Program-made: the position numbers and the translations under genes
Shown here: piece after piece, positions 1 to 8,929 of the stretch
Layout: each line of letters begins with the position of its first letter
Position numbering within the stretch: position 1 is the stretch's first letter
Assembly (NCBI GenBank): GCA_018240405.1
Contig: JAFEFW010000006.1
Span: forward strand, 1 to 51,613
Direction: 5' to 3'
Length of the DNA: 51,613 nucleotides
From: Pseudomonadota bacterium
GTDB taxonomy: Bacteria > Pseudomonadota > Alphaproteobacteria > Acetobacterales > Acetobacteraceae
Notes under the pieces: model-generated
Databases searched by the model: none
Told to the model about the DNA's origin: nothing
Seen by the model: only the letters and a program-made list of their open reading frames with translations

Positions 1-458
1 TCGCGCACGCTCGTTTCGACGCCGCGATTGGTGGCACCGCCGCCGATGATGATCGAGTCCCGTCGCAGCATGTGCAACAACTCCGCCACCCCTGTTCCAT
101 AGAACGCACTTGGACGACGCTTCAGAAAGACATAGTCCTGTGGCAGAGGCGCGATCTCGTCGGGAAAGCCGGCATCGTCACTGCCTTCCACCGTGTTGGT
201 CAGCGGCGGCACACCCGTCTCGGCTGACAGGTCCGTCGGCAGCATGACCACGTCGGCGCCATCTTCCCGGCTCACCGGTGTGGTGTAGATAACCGGCACA
301 CCGGCCGATCGTGCCGCATCGATCAACGTGATCCATGCATCGAGCACGGGCCGGATTGCTGCCCGCCGCGCCGGGTCGGAGGGCGCCAATGCCCGCCGGC
401 ACACGTCGTAGGCAATAAGCGCAGTGCGCTTAGCATCGAAACGGTCTGGCTCTGCCAT
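1..458 (-). CDS. isochorismatase-like cysteine hydrolase family protein, 3' end cut by window edge
   Basis: The N-terminal 152 residues are present and the rest lies left of base 1. The fold markers of the isochorismatase/nicotinamidase family are visible: an early strand with an Asp (ALIAYDVC, Asp18), a Lys after the central strand (VFLKRRPSAFYGT) and the motif GGATNRGVETSVR. In classical members the nucleophilic Cys sits where this motif has Gly (usual form ATNxCVExT), so ordinary amidohydrolase chemistry is unlikely unless another residue serves. The start at 458 is set by AAGGAG about 8 nt upstream. It lies on the same strand as the MFS gene ending at 612, after a 153-bp gap. The substrate is unknown. 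Family assignment is fairly secure, function is not. Confidence 0.75.
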   Translation of the reverse strand, partial: MAEPDRFDAKRTALIAYDVCRRALAPSDPARRAAIRPVLDAWITLIDAARSAGVPVIYTTPVSREDGADVVMLPTDLSAETGVPPLTNTVEGSDDAGFPDEIAPLPQDYVFLKRRPSAFYGTGVAELLHMLRRDSIIIGGGATNRGVETSVR

Positions 459-611
459 CGCATGCTCCTTGAATCGGATCGGACGCGGTCACACCACCTC
501 CATAGGGCGCTGCGACGGCAGGACACGAGCCGAAGGGCAAAGCTTAGACCGGCTGCCAGGGGAATCAATTGCAGGACCATCAGGCGTCAGCCGCAGCGGC
601 AGGCTGTTACG

Positions 612-1850
612 CTACCCGACGCGAGCCGCGCTGCCATCAATACGCTGCGGAACCGTCGCCAGCGCAGGCCGCGTCTCCGGCATCGCCATCCAGATGACGA
701 GTGTGCCCGCGGCGCCGATCGTTCCAAGACTGACGAACGCGGCCTGTATGCCGGCAGCATCGGCGATGCCACCGCCCAGGCTGGTACTGATCGCCGCGCC
801 GACATACACGGCCAGCCCGAGAAACCCCAGGCACAGATTGAAGTGGCGCGTCCCGGCCGTCAGGTCCGCCGCAAGCAACGGCAGCATTACCCCGAACACG
901 GCGGCACTGAGGCCACTCACCGCCTGGCCAAGCACCAGTGGCCATGCTCCGGGCAGCACAGCCAGCAGCAGTGCCCGAACCGGCAAGGCGGCCCAACCCA
1001 GCAGCAGAATCCAGCGCCGCCCGTGATCAGCGGCAGCACGACCCACCCATGGGGACAGCGACGCAACCACCACCTGCGGCACAACGATACAGGCGCCAAT
1101 GATGACGTTGGCAAAGCTGCCGGCGCGCATTGTAACCTCCGCAGCGGCCAGCGGCAGCATTGCCGCGTTGGACAGGTGGAACAGCATCACGCACAGCGCA
1201 AAGACCAACAGCCGGCGATCTGCCGCCAGCCGGCGCAGTGCGGCCCAATTTGCCCCCTTGGTCGCTGGCGGCGCCACCGCGTGACTGCCGGCTGGCACGA
1301 GCCATACGGCGGCCAACGCCGGAACGCATAGTCCCGCTGTCAGGAAGAAGACTGCCTTGCTGGACAGCCAGGCACCGGTCGCCCCCATCACCGCGGCCGC
1401 CAGACCATTACCCAACGCCCCGAAGCGCGCATTGCGGCCAAGCCGCTCTCCCAGTGCCGCGTGCCCGGCGAGCCCGAGACTGAGCGCGGCGATCGACGGC
1501 GTGATAACGCAGCTCGCGACCCCGTGCAGCATCTGCGCAAGCAGCACAGGCAGCCGCGCCGGCCAGATCGCCAGCAGCAGCGCCGCGGCGATCAAGCCGC
1601 AGAGTGCGGCCGACGCAACGGCGCGCTTGTTGCGCACAGCATCGACGAGGGCACCGGCAGGTATCTGGCTGACCAACGCCACGATCGTGCCCAGGGTCAA
1701 CGCAAAGCCGATCTCCACCTGGGTCCATTTTTGTGTCGTCAGATAAACCGCGACGAAAGGACCAAACCCCGTCTGCGCATCGGCGATGAAAAAATTTACC
1801 CAATCAAGGGCCCGGTTCCCGCTGGGCCTGCGGAACATCAATGAAAGCAT
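612..1850 (-). CDS. MFS transporter, about 12 TM
   Basis: This 412-residue polytopic inner-membrane protein is made almost entirely of hydrophobic segments with a short central hydrophilic stretch (about 195-215), the layout of a 12-TM major facilitator permease. The loop after the second helix (residues about 60-75, GALVDAVRNKRAV) matches the MFS inter-helix 2/3 signature region, and a Pro/Gly-rich helix follows (VITPSIAALSLGLAG). Family knowledge supports export or uptake of a small molecule by proton coupling; the substrate cannot be read from the sequence. It starts 11 nt after the stop of the PRC-barrel gene, so the two are probably co-transcribed. No strong Shine-Dalgarno is visible before the ATG. 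Confidence 0.85.
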   Translation of the reverse strand: MLSLMFRRPSGNRALDWVNFFIADAQTGFGPFVAVYLTTQKWTQVEIGFALTLGTIVALVSQIPAGALVDAVRNKRAVASAALCGLIAAALLLAIWPARLPVLLAQMLHGVASCVITPSIAALSLGLAGHAALGERLGRNARFGALGNGLAAAVMGATGAWLSSKAVFFLTAGLCVPALAAVWLVPAGSHAVAPPATKGANWAALRRLAADRRLLVFALCVMLFHLSNAAMLPLAAAEVTMRAGSFANVIIGACIVVPQVVVASLSPWVGRAAADHGRRWILLLGWAALPVRALLLAVLPGAWPLVLGQAVSGLSAAVFGVMLPLLAADLTAGTRHFNLCLGFLGLAVYVGAAISTSLGGGIADAAGIQAAFVSLGTIGAAGTLVIWMAMPETRPALATVPQRIDGSAARVG

Positions 1851-1861
1851 GGACCGTAACG

Positions 1862-2305
1862 TCAGCGCGGCGTCGACGCTGCGTCGGCCGGCGTAACCGC
1901 CGGCGTAACCACGGATGCAGGCTTGTCAGGACTATCATAGGACGGCGCCGCCTTGATCTCGTCCGGCGTCATGTCCAGCATGATCCGGTGCTTCTTCAAC
2001 GCCGGATTGAAGCGTAACGCACTCCAGTGCACGGCGATCTTCCGGGCGCCAACGCCCAGGAAACCGCCGTAGTCGATCACTGCTGCACGTGGGCGGCCCC
2101 CGTCATCCACAAGAACATCCACCAACTGGCCTATATCCTTGCCATTCGGGTCCACGATGGGCCGGCCAAGGATGGCTTCGGTCGTTTCAGGCGGAACGGA
2201 CTCGATCGATGGCGGTGGCTTGGACGCGGGCGGCTCCTGTGCGCGCAGACTACCGGGGCACAACGCGGCGACAGCAGCAACGGCAAGCAGGATCGCGCGC
2301 GGCAT
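1862..2305 (-). CDS. periplasmic PRC-barrel domain protein
   Basis: This 147-residue protein begins with a clear Sec signal peptide (MPRAILLAVAAVAALCPGSL then RAQ), with cleavage expected near residue 24. A Pro-rich linker follows, then a PRC-barrel domain (about residues 45-120): TEAILGRPIVDPNGKDIGQ, VLVDDGGRPRAAVIDYGGFLGVG and KIAVHWSAL are the typical strands. The domain also occurs in the ribosome-maturation factor RimM and the photosynthetic reaction centre H subunit; stand-alone secreted copies are common in alphaproteobacteria and have no agreed function. The ATG at 2305 is preferred over an upstream TTG because GGAGGG lies 6 nt before it. It sits between the EamA gene and the MFS gene on the same strand. 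Confidence 0.82.
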   Translation of the reverse strand: MPRAILLAVAAVAALCPGSLRAQEPPASKPPPSIESVPPETTEAILGRPIVDPNGKDIGQLVDVLVDDGGRPRAAVIDYGGFLGVGARKIAVHWSALRFNPALKKHRIMLDMTPDEIKAAPSYDSPDKPASVVTPAVTPADAASTPR

Positions 2306-2350
2306 CAATGCCCTCCGAACCTCGCTGAAGTCGGACGCGCTGACGCGTGA

Positions 2351-3283
2351 TCAAGTCGAGGATGCCGGGCGGCCGATCACATTCCGTTGCGCCGGGCGGC
2401 GTGTCGTTACCGAAGCAAGCAAAATACCGCCGGCGATGAGCACAATGCCGACGACATGGTACAGGTGGAATTCCTCGTGCAGGAACAGGACCGCCAGGAT
2501 CGAGCCGAACAGCGGCATCAGGTGCATGGACTGTCCCGCCAGGCCGCCGCCGATCAACTCGATGCCGCGGTTGAAGAACAGATACGAAACGAAGGACGGC
2601 ATTACCGCCATGTAGGCAACAGCCAACCAGGATCCGGCGCTGGCATGAATGCGGGCGCCGGCGGCAAGTTCGCCCAGCATGAACGGCAGGACCATCAGCG
2701 AGCCGATGCCCATGCTGGCCACCAGGAAGCTGAGCGGATGCACCGAAGGACGGTTGCGCAGGATCACGCAGTAGACCGCATAGATCGCCAGCGCCGCGAG
2801 CACCCAGACATCGCCCGGGTTCAGCGTCAGGCTGGCCAGCACGGCCAGCGACCCATGCGCGGCGATGGCCGCCACGCCGCCAAGGGACAATAGTACGCCG
2901 CCAACCTGGCGCAGCGTCGGCACTTCCCGGAACAGGATGAAGGCCCAGATAACGATGATCAGCGGCGTTGCGGACTGCAGCAACAGGACGTTCAGCGCTG
3001 TGGTTTGTGTCAGGCCGATATAGGCCATGGTGTTGTAGGAGGCGATGCCAGTGGCGGCCAGCAACAGCATCATCTTCCAGTGCCGCAGCATCAACGGCGC
3101 GTCGCGCTTCAGCAGCGGCCAGGCGAAGCCGATGGCGACCAGGAACGCGCCGGTCCAACGCAGCCAGGCCAGCGTGATCGGCGGCACCTCGCCGGAAATG
3201 CCGCGACCAAGCACGATGTTGCCGGCCCAGAAAAGGTTGGCGGCCGCGAGCAACGGCCAGGCCATATCCCACAATTTGCGCAT
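2351..3283 (-). CDS. EamA (DMT) family transporter, 10 TM
   Basis: This 310-residue protein consists of two repeated five-helix EamA units, about residues 8-140 and 150-295. Landmarks are LFWAGNIVLGRGISGEVPPITLAW in the first helix pair region and SFVSYLFFNRGIELIGGG in the second unit, both typical of RhaT/YdcZ-like drug/metabolite transporters. It is inferred to be an inner-membrane exporter of metabolites or amino acids; the substrate is not readable. The start is supported by GAGGATGC just upstream. The PRC-barrel gene follows 45 bp downstream on the same strand. The divergent UdgX gene begins 75 bp away, so promoters for both must lie in 3284-3357. Confidence 0.88.
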   Translation of the reverse strand: MRKLWDMAWPLLAAANLFWAGNIVLGRGISGEVPPITLAWLRWTGAFLVAIGFAWPLLKRDAPLMLRHWKMMLLLAATGIASYNTMAYIGLTQTTALNVLLLQSATPLIIVIWAFILFREVPTLRQVGGVLLSLGGVAAIAAHGSLAVLASLTLNPGDVWVLAALAIYAVYCVILRNRPSVHPLSFLVASMGIGSLMVLPFMLGELAAGARIHASAGSWLAVAYMAVMPSFVSYLFFNRGIELIGGGLAGQSMHLMPLFGSILAVLFLHEEFHLYHVVGIVLIAGGILLASVTTRRPAQRNVIGRPASST

Positions 3284-3357
3284 GCATCCTCATAGCATGC
3301 AGGCACAGTCACGGCGCCCCCCTTGGAAACGCAGACCTGATCGCCTTTTCTGACAAC

Positions 3358-4671
3358 ATGCAACGCGTCGTATTGAAAGATGAACTGGACTGGCAGGGCT
3401 GGCGACAGGCGGCTCGGCAGCTCGTGCTCGCTGGCATCGAGCCGGATGGAGTGAGATGGGTCGTTGGTGGTAACCCGCACCCGCTCCCCGAGGCCAGCGG
3501 CAGCTTCAACCTGTCGCGCTCACTGGTCGAATTGGCCGGCGTGGCGTTTCAGGCCCGCGAGCCGGAACGCTTCGGCCTACTCTACAGCCTGGTCTGGCGC
3601 GCTCATGGCGGCGAGACGATCGCGCCGGACGATCCCGACCTGGCGTTGGCGCGGCGGCTGGCGCTGTCGGTGCGATCGGATGCGCACCGCATGCGGACCA
3701 ACGCCCGCTTCATGCCAGTCCAGGAGGATGGCACGGTGCGGCACGTTGGCTGGTTCGCGCCGCAGCATTTCGTGCTGCCGGCCAACGCGCAGTTGATCGC
3801 CCGCCGCTTCCCGGAGCTGACCTGGTCGATTATCACGCCCGACGGCAGCGCGCACTGGGACGGCACGCGGCTGACCTTCGGCGCAGGACTGCGTGACGCG
3901 CAGGACGATGACACGCTGCTGGCATGGTGGGAGGCACATCGCGGCGGCATCCTGGATGGAGCGGCCGAAGGGACGTCCGTGCCGGAAGCCGAGGCGGTGG
4001 ATGAGGCGCCCCGTCCGCCAGACCGCCTGCCGCTCGGTCCGGTCGTCACGGTTTCAGAGCTGGAGCCGGCGCTCGCCCGCGCAGCGAAGGAGTCCTGGGC
4101 GTGCCGCCGCTGCCATCTGTATGAGCCGGCAACCCAGCCGGTGTTCGGCGAGGGCCCATTGGGCGCGTCTGTCATGTTCGTTGGCGAGCAGCCTGGGGAT
4201 CAGGAGGACGTCATCGGCCGGCCGTTTGTCGGTCCGGCGGGACAGATGATGGACCGGGCGATGGAGGAAGCGGGGATCGACCGGCGGCAGGTCTACGTCA
4301 CGAATGCGGTGAAGCACTTCAAGTTCACACCGCGCGGCAAGCGCCGCATCCACCAGACACCGGAAGCACCCGAAATCCGGGCGTGCAGCTTCTGGCTGGA
4401 TGTGGAGAAGACTCAGGTCCGGCCACGGCTGCTGGTGGCGATGGGCGGCACCGCCGCGCGCGCCGTACTGGGACGAGCGGTCTCGATAACCCGCGAGCGC
4501 GGCCATGCCATGACCATGGAGGACGGTCAGCGCGTCTTCGTAACGGTGCACCCGTCCTATCTGTTACGCATCCCGGACCCGGCGGGCAAGGCGGCCGCCT
4601 ACCGCGATTTCGTCAAGGATCTCTCGGCAATCCGCGTGTTGATGCAGGCTGAGGCGGACGGCGGGCCGTAG
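3358..4671 (+). CDS. udgX: DUF4130-UdgX fusion: uracil-DNA covalent-crosslinking glycosylase family protein
   Basis: This 437-residue fusion has an N-terminal DUF4130 domain (about 1-195; family of putative DNA-metabolism proteins) and a C-terminal uracil-DNA glycosylase-superfamily domain (about 230-430). The second domain has the glycosylase motif A GEQPGDQED (276-284), motif B HPSYLLR (from 398) and the UdgX-specific loop KRRIH (328-332). In mycobacterial UdgX the His of that loop bonds covalently to the sugar after uracil is removed, leaving the protein tied to DNA. Iron-sulfur ligand candidates are Cys249, Cys252 and Cys343; the position that is Cys in family 4 enzymes reads VKHFKF, so His320 may be the fourth. 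It is transcribed divergently from the EamA gene and no radical-SAM partner is nearby. No clear ribosome-binding site precedes the ATG. Confidence 0.93.
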   Translation: MQRVVLKDELDWQGWRQAARQLVLAGIEPDGVRWVVGGNPHPLPEASGSFNLSRSLVELAGVAFQAREPERFGLLYSLVWRAHGGETIAPDDPDLALARRLALSVRSDAHRMRTNARFMPVQEDGTVRHVGWFAPQHFVLPANAQLIARRFPELTWSIITPDGSAHWDGTRLTFGAGLRDAQDDDTLLAWWEAHRGGILDGAAEGTSVPEAEAVDEAPRPPDRLPLGPVVTVSELEPALARAAKESWACRRCHLYEPATQPVFGEGPLGASVMFVGEQPGDQEDVIGRPFVGPAGQMMDRAMEEAGIDRRQVYVTNAVKHFKFTPRGKRRIHQTPEAPEIRACSFWLDVEKTQVRPRLLVAMGGTAARAVLGRAVSITRERGHAMTMEDGQRVFVTVHPSYLLRIPDPAGKAAAYRDFVKDLSAIRVLMQAEADGGP

Positions 4672-4684
4672 CCGACCTGCTTCC

Positions 4685-5068
4685 CTACCCCCGCTGGATC
4701 AATTCGATCGACACATTCTCCGGCGCCGTCAGAAAGGCGATGGTCACGCCCGGACGGATCGTTGTCGGGTCCATGGTGAAGGGCACGCCCTTCGCCTTCA
4801 GTTCCTTCACCGCTGCCTGGATGTCGTCGACGGTCATGCCGAAATGGTCCAGACCCATATACGGCGAACTTGGCGCGTCCGCCGCCTTGCCCGCTTCGGC
4901 CTTGGCGATGAACACCTTCTGCCCGCTCAGGTTCAGGTCGATGCGCGTCGAGCCGTCCTTCTGCGGCGTGCGCACCACTTCGGCGCCGAGCTTATCCTGG
5001 TACCAAATGGCGGTCGCCTCGGGATCGGGCGAGCGCAGATGGATGTGTTCCCACGTGAACCTGGCCAT
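4685..5068 (-). CDS. VOC (glyoxalase/dioxygenase) family protein
   Basis: This 127-residue single-domain protein has the two beta-alpha-beta-beta-beta halves of the vicinal oxygen chelate fold: FTWEHIHLRSPDPEATAIWYQ opens the first and MGLDHFGMTVDDIQAAVKEL the second. His in HIHL, His in LDHFG and Glu near the C-terminus (VSIELIQRG) are candidate metal ligands, suggesting a metal-dependent lyase, isomerase or antibiotic-resistance-like protein. An in-frame ATG at 5098 exists, but ATG 5068 is preferred because GGGGA lies about 7 nt before it and the protein then starts directly at the first strand. It converges on udgX with 13 bp between stops. The substrate is unknown. Confidence 0.83.
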   Translation of the reverse strand: MARFTWEHIHLRSPDPEATAIWYQDKLGAEVVRTPQKDGSTRIDLNLSGQKVFIAKAEAGKAADAPSSPYMGLDHFGMTVDDIQAAVKELKAKGVPFTMDPTTIRPGVTIAFLTAPENVSIELIQRG

Positions 5069-5183
5069 GGTTTCCCCGCATGTTTGGCTTCGCCCCATTC
5101 AAGCGCCGGCAGAGCCGGTCCGGCAAGAGGCAGCTCAGCGGCGCCCACGACGATAACCTGCCAACGTTCGTTGGCTTACTGCC

Positions 5184-6707
5184 TCAGTCGTCGCCGCCGC
5201 GCGCCTCGGGCTGCACATGCCGGCGCATCAACAGCAGCAGCAGCAGCGGCGGGATTATTGACAACATCATAAAACGAAAATCGTTATTGTAGGCGATGAT
5301 CGCGGCCTGGTGATTGATCATGCCGTTCAGCGTCTCAGCGCCGCGCTGGGTAAACGGATCGAGCAGGTGCGACGCATAATCGCCCATCTGCAGGGCCCGG
5401 TTGAAGGGCGTGATCCCCGCCGCGATGTCGGCGTGCGTCGTCTGCTGATTGCGCGTCAGCATGAAGGACGTGACCGAAATTCCCACGGCGGAGCCGAAAT
5501 TGCGCGCCAGAGACTGCAGCGCCGTACCCTCGCCGCGCAGATGCGACGCCAGCGTGGTATAGGCCATCACCGACATCGGGTTGAAAACGAGGCCAACCGA
5601 GAAGCCCTGGATTACCAACGTAACCATCATCTGCGACTGCGGCACGTCCGGGGTCCAGGTGCTCATTTCGTACAGCGCGGCCGCAAGCACCAGCAGTCCC
5701 GCGGCCATGATCTTGCGCTGGTCAACGCGCATGCCAAGGCGGCTGGCAACATACATCGACAGGATCGTACCAAAGCCGCGCGGCGCCATCGCCCAGCCTG
5801 CGGTCAGCACGGGATAACCGGCCAGGTTCTGCAAATAGGGCGCCAGCAGCGCCGAGGTCGACAGCAGCACCGAGGAAACGCAGAACACCATGATCATGGC
5901 GGAGCTGAAATTCCGGTCGCGGAACAGGCCCAGCGACAGGAACGGCTTGTCGGCGGTGAACATGTGGACCACGAACAGGTACAGAGCCAGGCCGGCGATC
6001 ACCGCCTCAATGATGACCTCGCGCGAGGTGAACCAGTCCTGCACCTGGCCGCGGTCCAGCATAAGCTGGAAGGCGCCGCAGGCGAGTGCCAGCATGCTGA
6101 AGCCATACCAACTGAACCGCAGCGAGTCCTGTGCCGGCGTCTCTTTCATGAACAGCATCAGGCCGGTGATCGAGATGATGCCGAACGGCAGGTTCACATA
6201 GAAGACATAGCGCCAGCTATAGGCGTCGGTCAGCCAGCCGCCCAGCGTCGGGCCCATGATCGGGCCCATGGTGACACCCATGGAGAACAGCGCCATCGCT
6301 TGCGCGCGACGGGCGAACGGATAGATGTCCAGCATCGTCGCCTGTGACAGCGGCGCGATGGCGGCCCCGCACATGCCCTGCAGCAGGCGGAAGACAACAA
6401 GTTGCTCCAGCGATTGCGCGGCGCCGCATAGCATGGAGGTGATCGTGAAGCCGGCCAGGCAGGTAATGAACAGCTTCTTCCGCCCGAATCGTCGCGCCAT
6501 CCAGCCAACCGGCGCCGTCATGATAGCGGCGGCGATCACATACGATGTCAGGACCCAGTTTATCTCCTCGTAGGAGGCCGACATGCTGCCCTGCATGTAG
6601 GGCAGCGCGACGTTGGCGATGGTCGAGTCCAGGGTCTGCATCAGCATGGCCAACATAGCCGATGCCGTGATCAGGCCGCGATTGGGCACCTGGCTCGGTT
6701 CGGCCAT
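5184..6707 (-). CDS. DHA2-family multidrug efflux MFS permease (EmrB/QacA type), 14 TM
   Basis: This 507-residue polytopic protein has the DHA2 signature in helix 1 (LMQTLDSTIANVALPYM), the MFS loop 2/3 motif (GWMARRFGRKKLF) and the antiporter motif C region (MGVTMGPIMGPTLGGWL), with about 14 predicted helices. EmrB-type proteins expel hydrophobic toxins by proton antiport and normally work with an EmrA membrane-fusion protein and TolC. No emrA-like gene lies on either side here, so the adaptor must be encoded elsewhere or the protein acts alone. The start is followed immediately by the expected short cytoplasmic tail. A GAGGGAG stretch about 14 nt upstream is a distant ribosome-binding site. 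Confidence 0.9.
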   Translation of the reverse strand: MAEPSQVPNRGLITASAMLAMLMQTLDSTIANVALPYMQGSMSASYEEINWVLTSYVIAAAIMTAPVGWMARRFGRKKLFITCLAGFTITSMLCGAAQSLEQLVVFRLLQGMCGAAIAPLSQATMLDIYPFARRAQAMALFSMGVTMGPIMGPTLGGWLTDAYSWRYVFYVNLPFGIISITGLMLFMKETPAQDSLRFSWYGFSMLALACGAFQLMLDRGQVQDWFTSREVIIEAVIAGLALYLFVVHMFTADKPFLSLGLFRDRNFSSAMIMVFCVSSVLLSTSALLAPYLQNLAGYPVLTAGWAMAPRGFGTILSMYVASRLGMRVDQRKIMAAGLLVLAAALYEMSTWTPDVPQSQMMVTLVIQGFSVGLVFNPMSVMAYTTLASHLRGEGTALQSLARNFGSAVGISVTSFMLTRNQQTTHADIAAGITPFNRALQMGDYASHLLDPFTQRGAETLNGMINHQAAIIAYNNDFRFMMLSIIPPLLLLLLMRRHVQPEARGGDD

Positions 6708-7178
6708 CGGCTACGGCCGCTCCCTCGGGCGCATTAGCCGCTGCAATTTGATCTGCATGATCCTGGACGTCAGTTGTCGTTGCCGGGAGTGTGCCCTCTC
6801 TTCGCGATTTGCGCCAACTTCGGCCGCTGCCGGAAAAGATCGCCGCCAACGCAAGCCCTGGCTTGCGCAGCGCCGGCAGCCACGATCACCCGGGACTACG
6901 GAAGCAGCGGCAGTACGCGGTCACCGCTGTAACATCCGACGCATAAAGGGCAGCAGAGCCCTGACGGTGTGCGACGGCTTGGCGCGTAGCAGATACGGCA
7001 AGGCGGGTTCGAAACTCGTCGGATCCCTTGGCACCACCGCTCAATTTGGACAGATCAGCATAGGCCGCACGCCAGATGCTTACGCACCCCCACGACATGG
7101 TCCTGGACCAGGATAGAGGCAGTGCACACTTGCTGCCGCCACCGCTCCCGGGTCCCTCTGCCGGTACAAGGAATATCC
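6708..7178. other. intergenic stretch with no supported gene
   Basis: These 470 bp separate the efflux permease from the small hypothetical gene ending at 7179. The short open frames on both strands lack ribosome-binding sites and recognisable domains. One minus-strand frame (6886-7098) contains a short piece, DLSKLSGGAKG, that recalls the start of the UbiK/BMFP accessory-factor family, but the rest does not continue the match. It may be a decayed gene. The promoter of the efflux gene should lie close to 6710-6800. Confidence 0.4.
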
Positions 7179-7445
7179 TCAGTCGGCGTGTGAACGCGCT
7201 TTCAGCGGCGCCACACGCTTTCCAGCCAGCCTTTTCAGCTCTGCGTCGATTTCAGCGGCCAGGGCCGGATTGGCGCGACGAATCTGTCCGGCACGCAGCG
7301 TTACTCCGAGATCTGCTGTCGGAGCACGCTCCCACGCTTCCAGAAAGAGGATATCCTCCGCCTGCCGTGGGTCCTTAACGCCCTGCAACGCCCTACGCAC
7401 GGCCTCAGTGTAGGGCGGGCCTGTTAGTTGTGCTGCGGGAGCCAT
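7179..7445 (-). CDS. small hypothetical protein, 88 aa
   Basis: The 88 residues form a mostly helical, charged, soluble-looking protein without a signal peptide or membrane segment. Repeated Ala/Arg-rich helices run through residues 12-85 (YTEAVRRALQGVKDPRQAED, AEIDAELKRLAGKRV). I do not recognise a family. AGGAAG lies about 10 nt before the ATG. It is downstream of ahcY on the same strand with a 146-bp gap, so it could be read from the ahcY transcript. The reading frame could also be chance, so confidence is moderate. Confidence 0.45.
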   Translation of the reverse strand: MAPAAQLTGPPYTEAVRRALQGVKDPRQAEDILFLEAWERAPTADLGVTLRAGQIRRANPALAAEIDAELKRLAGKRVAPLKARSHAD

Positions 7446-7591
7446 CTTAAACGCTTCCTAAGTAATGACCGGCACGGTTGTGCCCGCCCCTTTCCCTCCG
7501 GGGCGAGCCAACCGAGACGGCGATTACATAGGATTCATGGCTAAAACATGCCAGCGAATCACGGTGACAACCGGGTGAAATCAGCTTTGCG

Positions 7592-8896
7592 TTAATAACG
7601 GTACAGATCGTGCTTGAACGGCCCCTGCTCGCCGACCCCGATGTATTCCGCCTGCTTCGGCGAAAGCTTCGTCAGGGTTGCCCCCACTTTGGCCAGGTGC
7701 AGCGCCGCGACCTTCTCATCCAGCTGCTTCGGCAGGGTGTAGACCGTCTTTTCGTACCTGCCGGCCGGCGCGTTGAACAACTCGATCTGCGCCAGCACCT
7801 GGTTGCTGAAGCTTGCGCTCATCACAAAGCTGGGATGCCCTGTGGCGTTGCCAAGATTTACCAGGCGACCTTCTGACAAAACAATGAGACGCTTGCCATC
7901 CGGGAAGACGACTTCGTCAACCTGCGGCTTTACGTTCTCCCATTTGTAATTTCGCAGTGCATCAATTTGAATTTCTGAGTCGAAGTGCCCGATGTTGCAG
8001 ACAATCGCCCGGTGCTTCATGGCGCGCATGTGATCAATGGTGATCACATCGACGTTGCCCGTGGCGGTCACGAAGATGTCACCCAGCGGCGCGGCGTCGT
8101 CCATGGTGACGACCTGATAGCCCTCCATCGCCGCCTGCAGCGCGCAGATCGGATCGACCTCGGTCACCATGACGCGGCACCCGGCATTGCGCAGGCTGGC
8201 GGCGGATCCTTTACCGACATCGCCAAATCCGTTCACCACCGCGACCTTGCCGGCCATCATCACATCGGTACCGCGACGGATACCGTCGACCAGCGATTCG
8301 CGGCAGCCGTACAGATTGTCGAACTTCGACTTGGTCACGCTGTCGTTGACGTTGATCGCGGGCGTCAACAGCTTGCCGGCCTTGGCCATGTCCCACAGCC
8401 GGTGCACGCCGGTCGTGGTCTCCTCGGATATGCCTTTCACGTCGTTCAGCATCTCGGGGTACTTGTCGTGCATCAGCAGCGTCAGGTCGCCGCCGTCATC
8501 AAGGATCATGTTGGGGGTCCACCCGTCAGGCCCCCGGACGGTGGCTTCGATGCACCACCAGAACTCCTCCTCGCTCAGGCCCTTCCAGGCGAAGACCGGG
8601 ATACCAGCGGCAGCGATCGCTGAGGCGGCATGGTCTTGCGTCGAAAAGATGTTGCACGATGACCAGCGCACGGTGGCGCCCAGCGCGGTCAGCGTTTCGA
8701 TCAGCACGGCCGTCTGGATGGTCATGTGCAGGCAGCCAGCGATGCGGGCGCCCTTCAGAGGCTGAGCCTTGCCGAACTCCTCGCGGATCGCCATCAGGCC
8801 GGGCATCTCGTCCTCGGCCATGCTGATCTCTTTGCGGCCCCAGTCGGCGAGGGACATGTCCTTGACCTTATAGTCGGTAAAGGTGGCGCTGCTCAT
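7592..8896 (-). CDS. ahcY: adenosylhomocysteinase (S-adenosyl-L-homocysteine hydrolase)
   Basis: This 434-residue cytosolic enzyme reversibly hydrolyses S-adenosylhomocysteine to adenosine and homocysteine, relieving product inhibition of methyltransferases and feeding the methionine cycle. Diagnostic stretches are the substrate-domain motifs [16 protein letters not shown] and [12 protein letters not shown], the Asn/Lys region [13 protein letters not shown], the NAD-binding Rossmann motif [15 protein letters not shown] and the C-terminal KHDLYRY, the Lys/Tyr tail that completes the cofactor site of the neighbouring subunit. Length is normal for the bacterial enzyme. The gene stands alone, with an operator-like inverted repeat 34-53 nt before its start codon. 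Confidence 0.98.
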   Translation of the reverse strand: MSSATFTDYKVKDMSLADWGRKEISMAEDEMPGLMAIREEFGKAQPLKGARIAGCLHMTIQTAVLIETLTALGATVRWSSCNIFSTQDHAASAIAAAGIPVFAWKGLSEEEFWWCIEATVRGPDGWTPNMILDDGGDLTLLMHDKYPEMLNDVKGISEETTTGVHRLWDMAKAGKLLTPAINVNDSVTKSKFDNLYGCRESLVDGIRRGTDVMMAGKVAVVNGFGDVGKGSAASLRNAGCRVMVTEVDPICALQAAMEGYQVVTMDDAAPLGDIFVTATGNVDVITIDHMRAMKHRAIVCNIGHFDSEIQIDALRNYKWENVKPQVDEVVFPDGKRLIVLSEGRLVNLGNATGHPSFVMSASFSNQVLAQIELFNAPAGRYEKTVYTLPKQLDEKVAALHLAKVGATLTKLSPKQAEYIGVGEQGPFKHDLYRY

Positions 8897-8929
8897 TCTG
8901 TTCCGGTCCTTATGCGGGGTTGCGGCGCT

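Noticed and set aside
6995-7060. tRNA-like T-arm (GGGTTCGAAACTCG)
   Set aside because: The arm pairs partly, but no matching 5' acceptor strand, D-arm or anticodon arm lies at the right distance upstream.
6886-7098. 70-codon minus-strand frame with a UbiK/BMFP-like start (DLSKLSGGAKG)
   Set aside because: The match is 11 residues only, the rest does not fit, and there is no ribosome-binding site.
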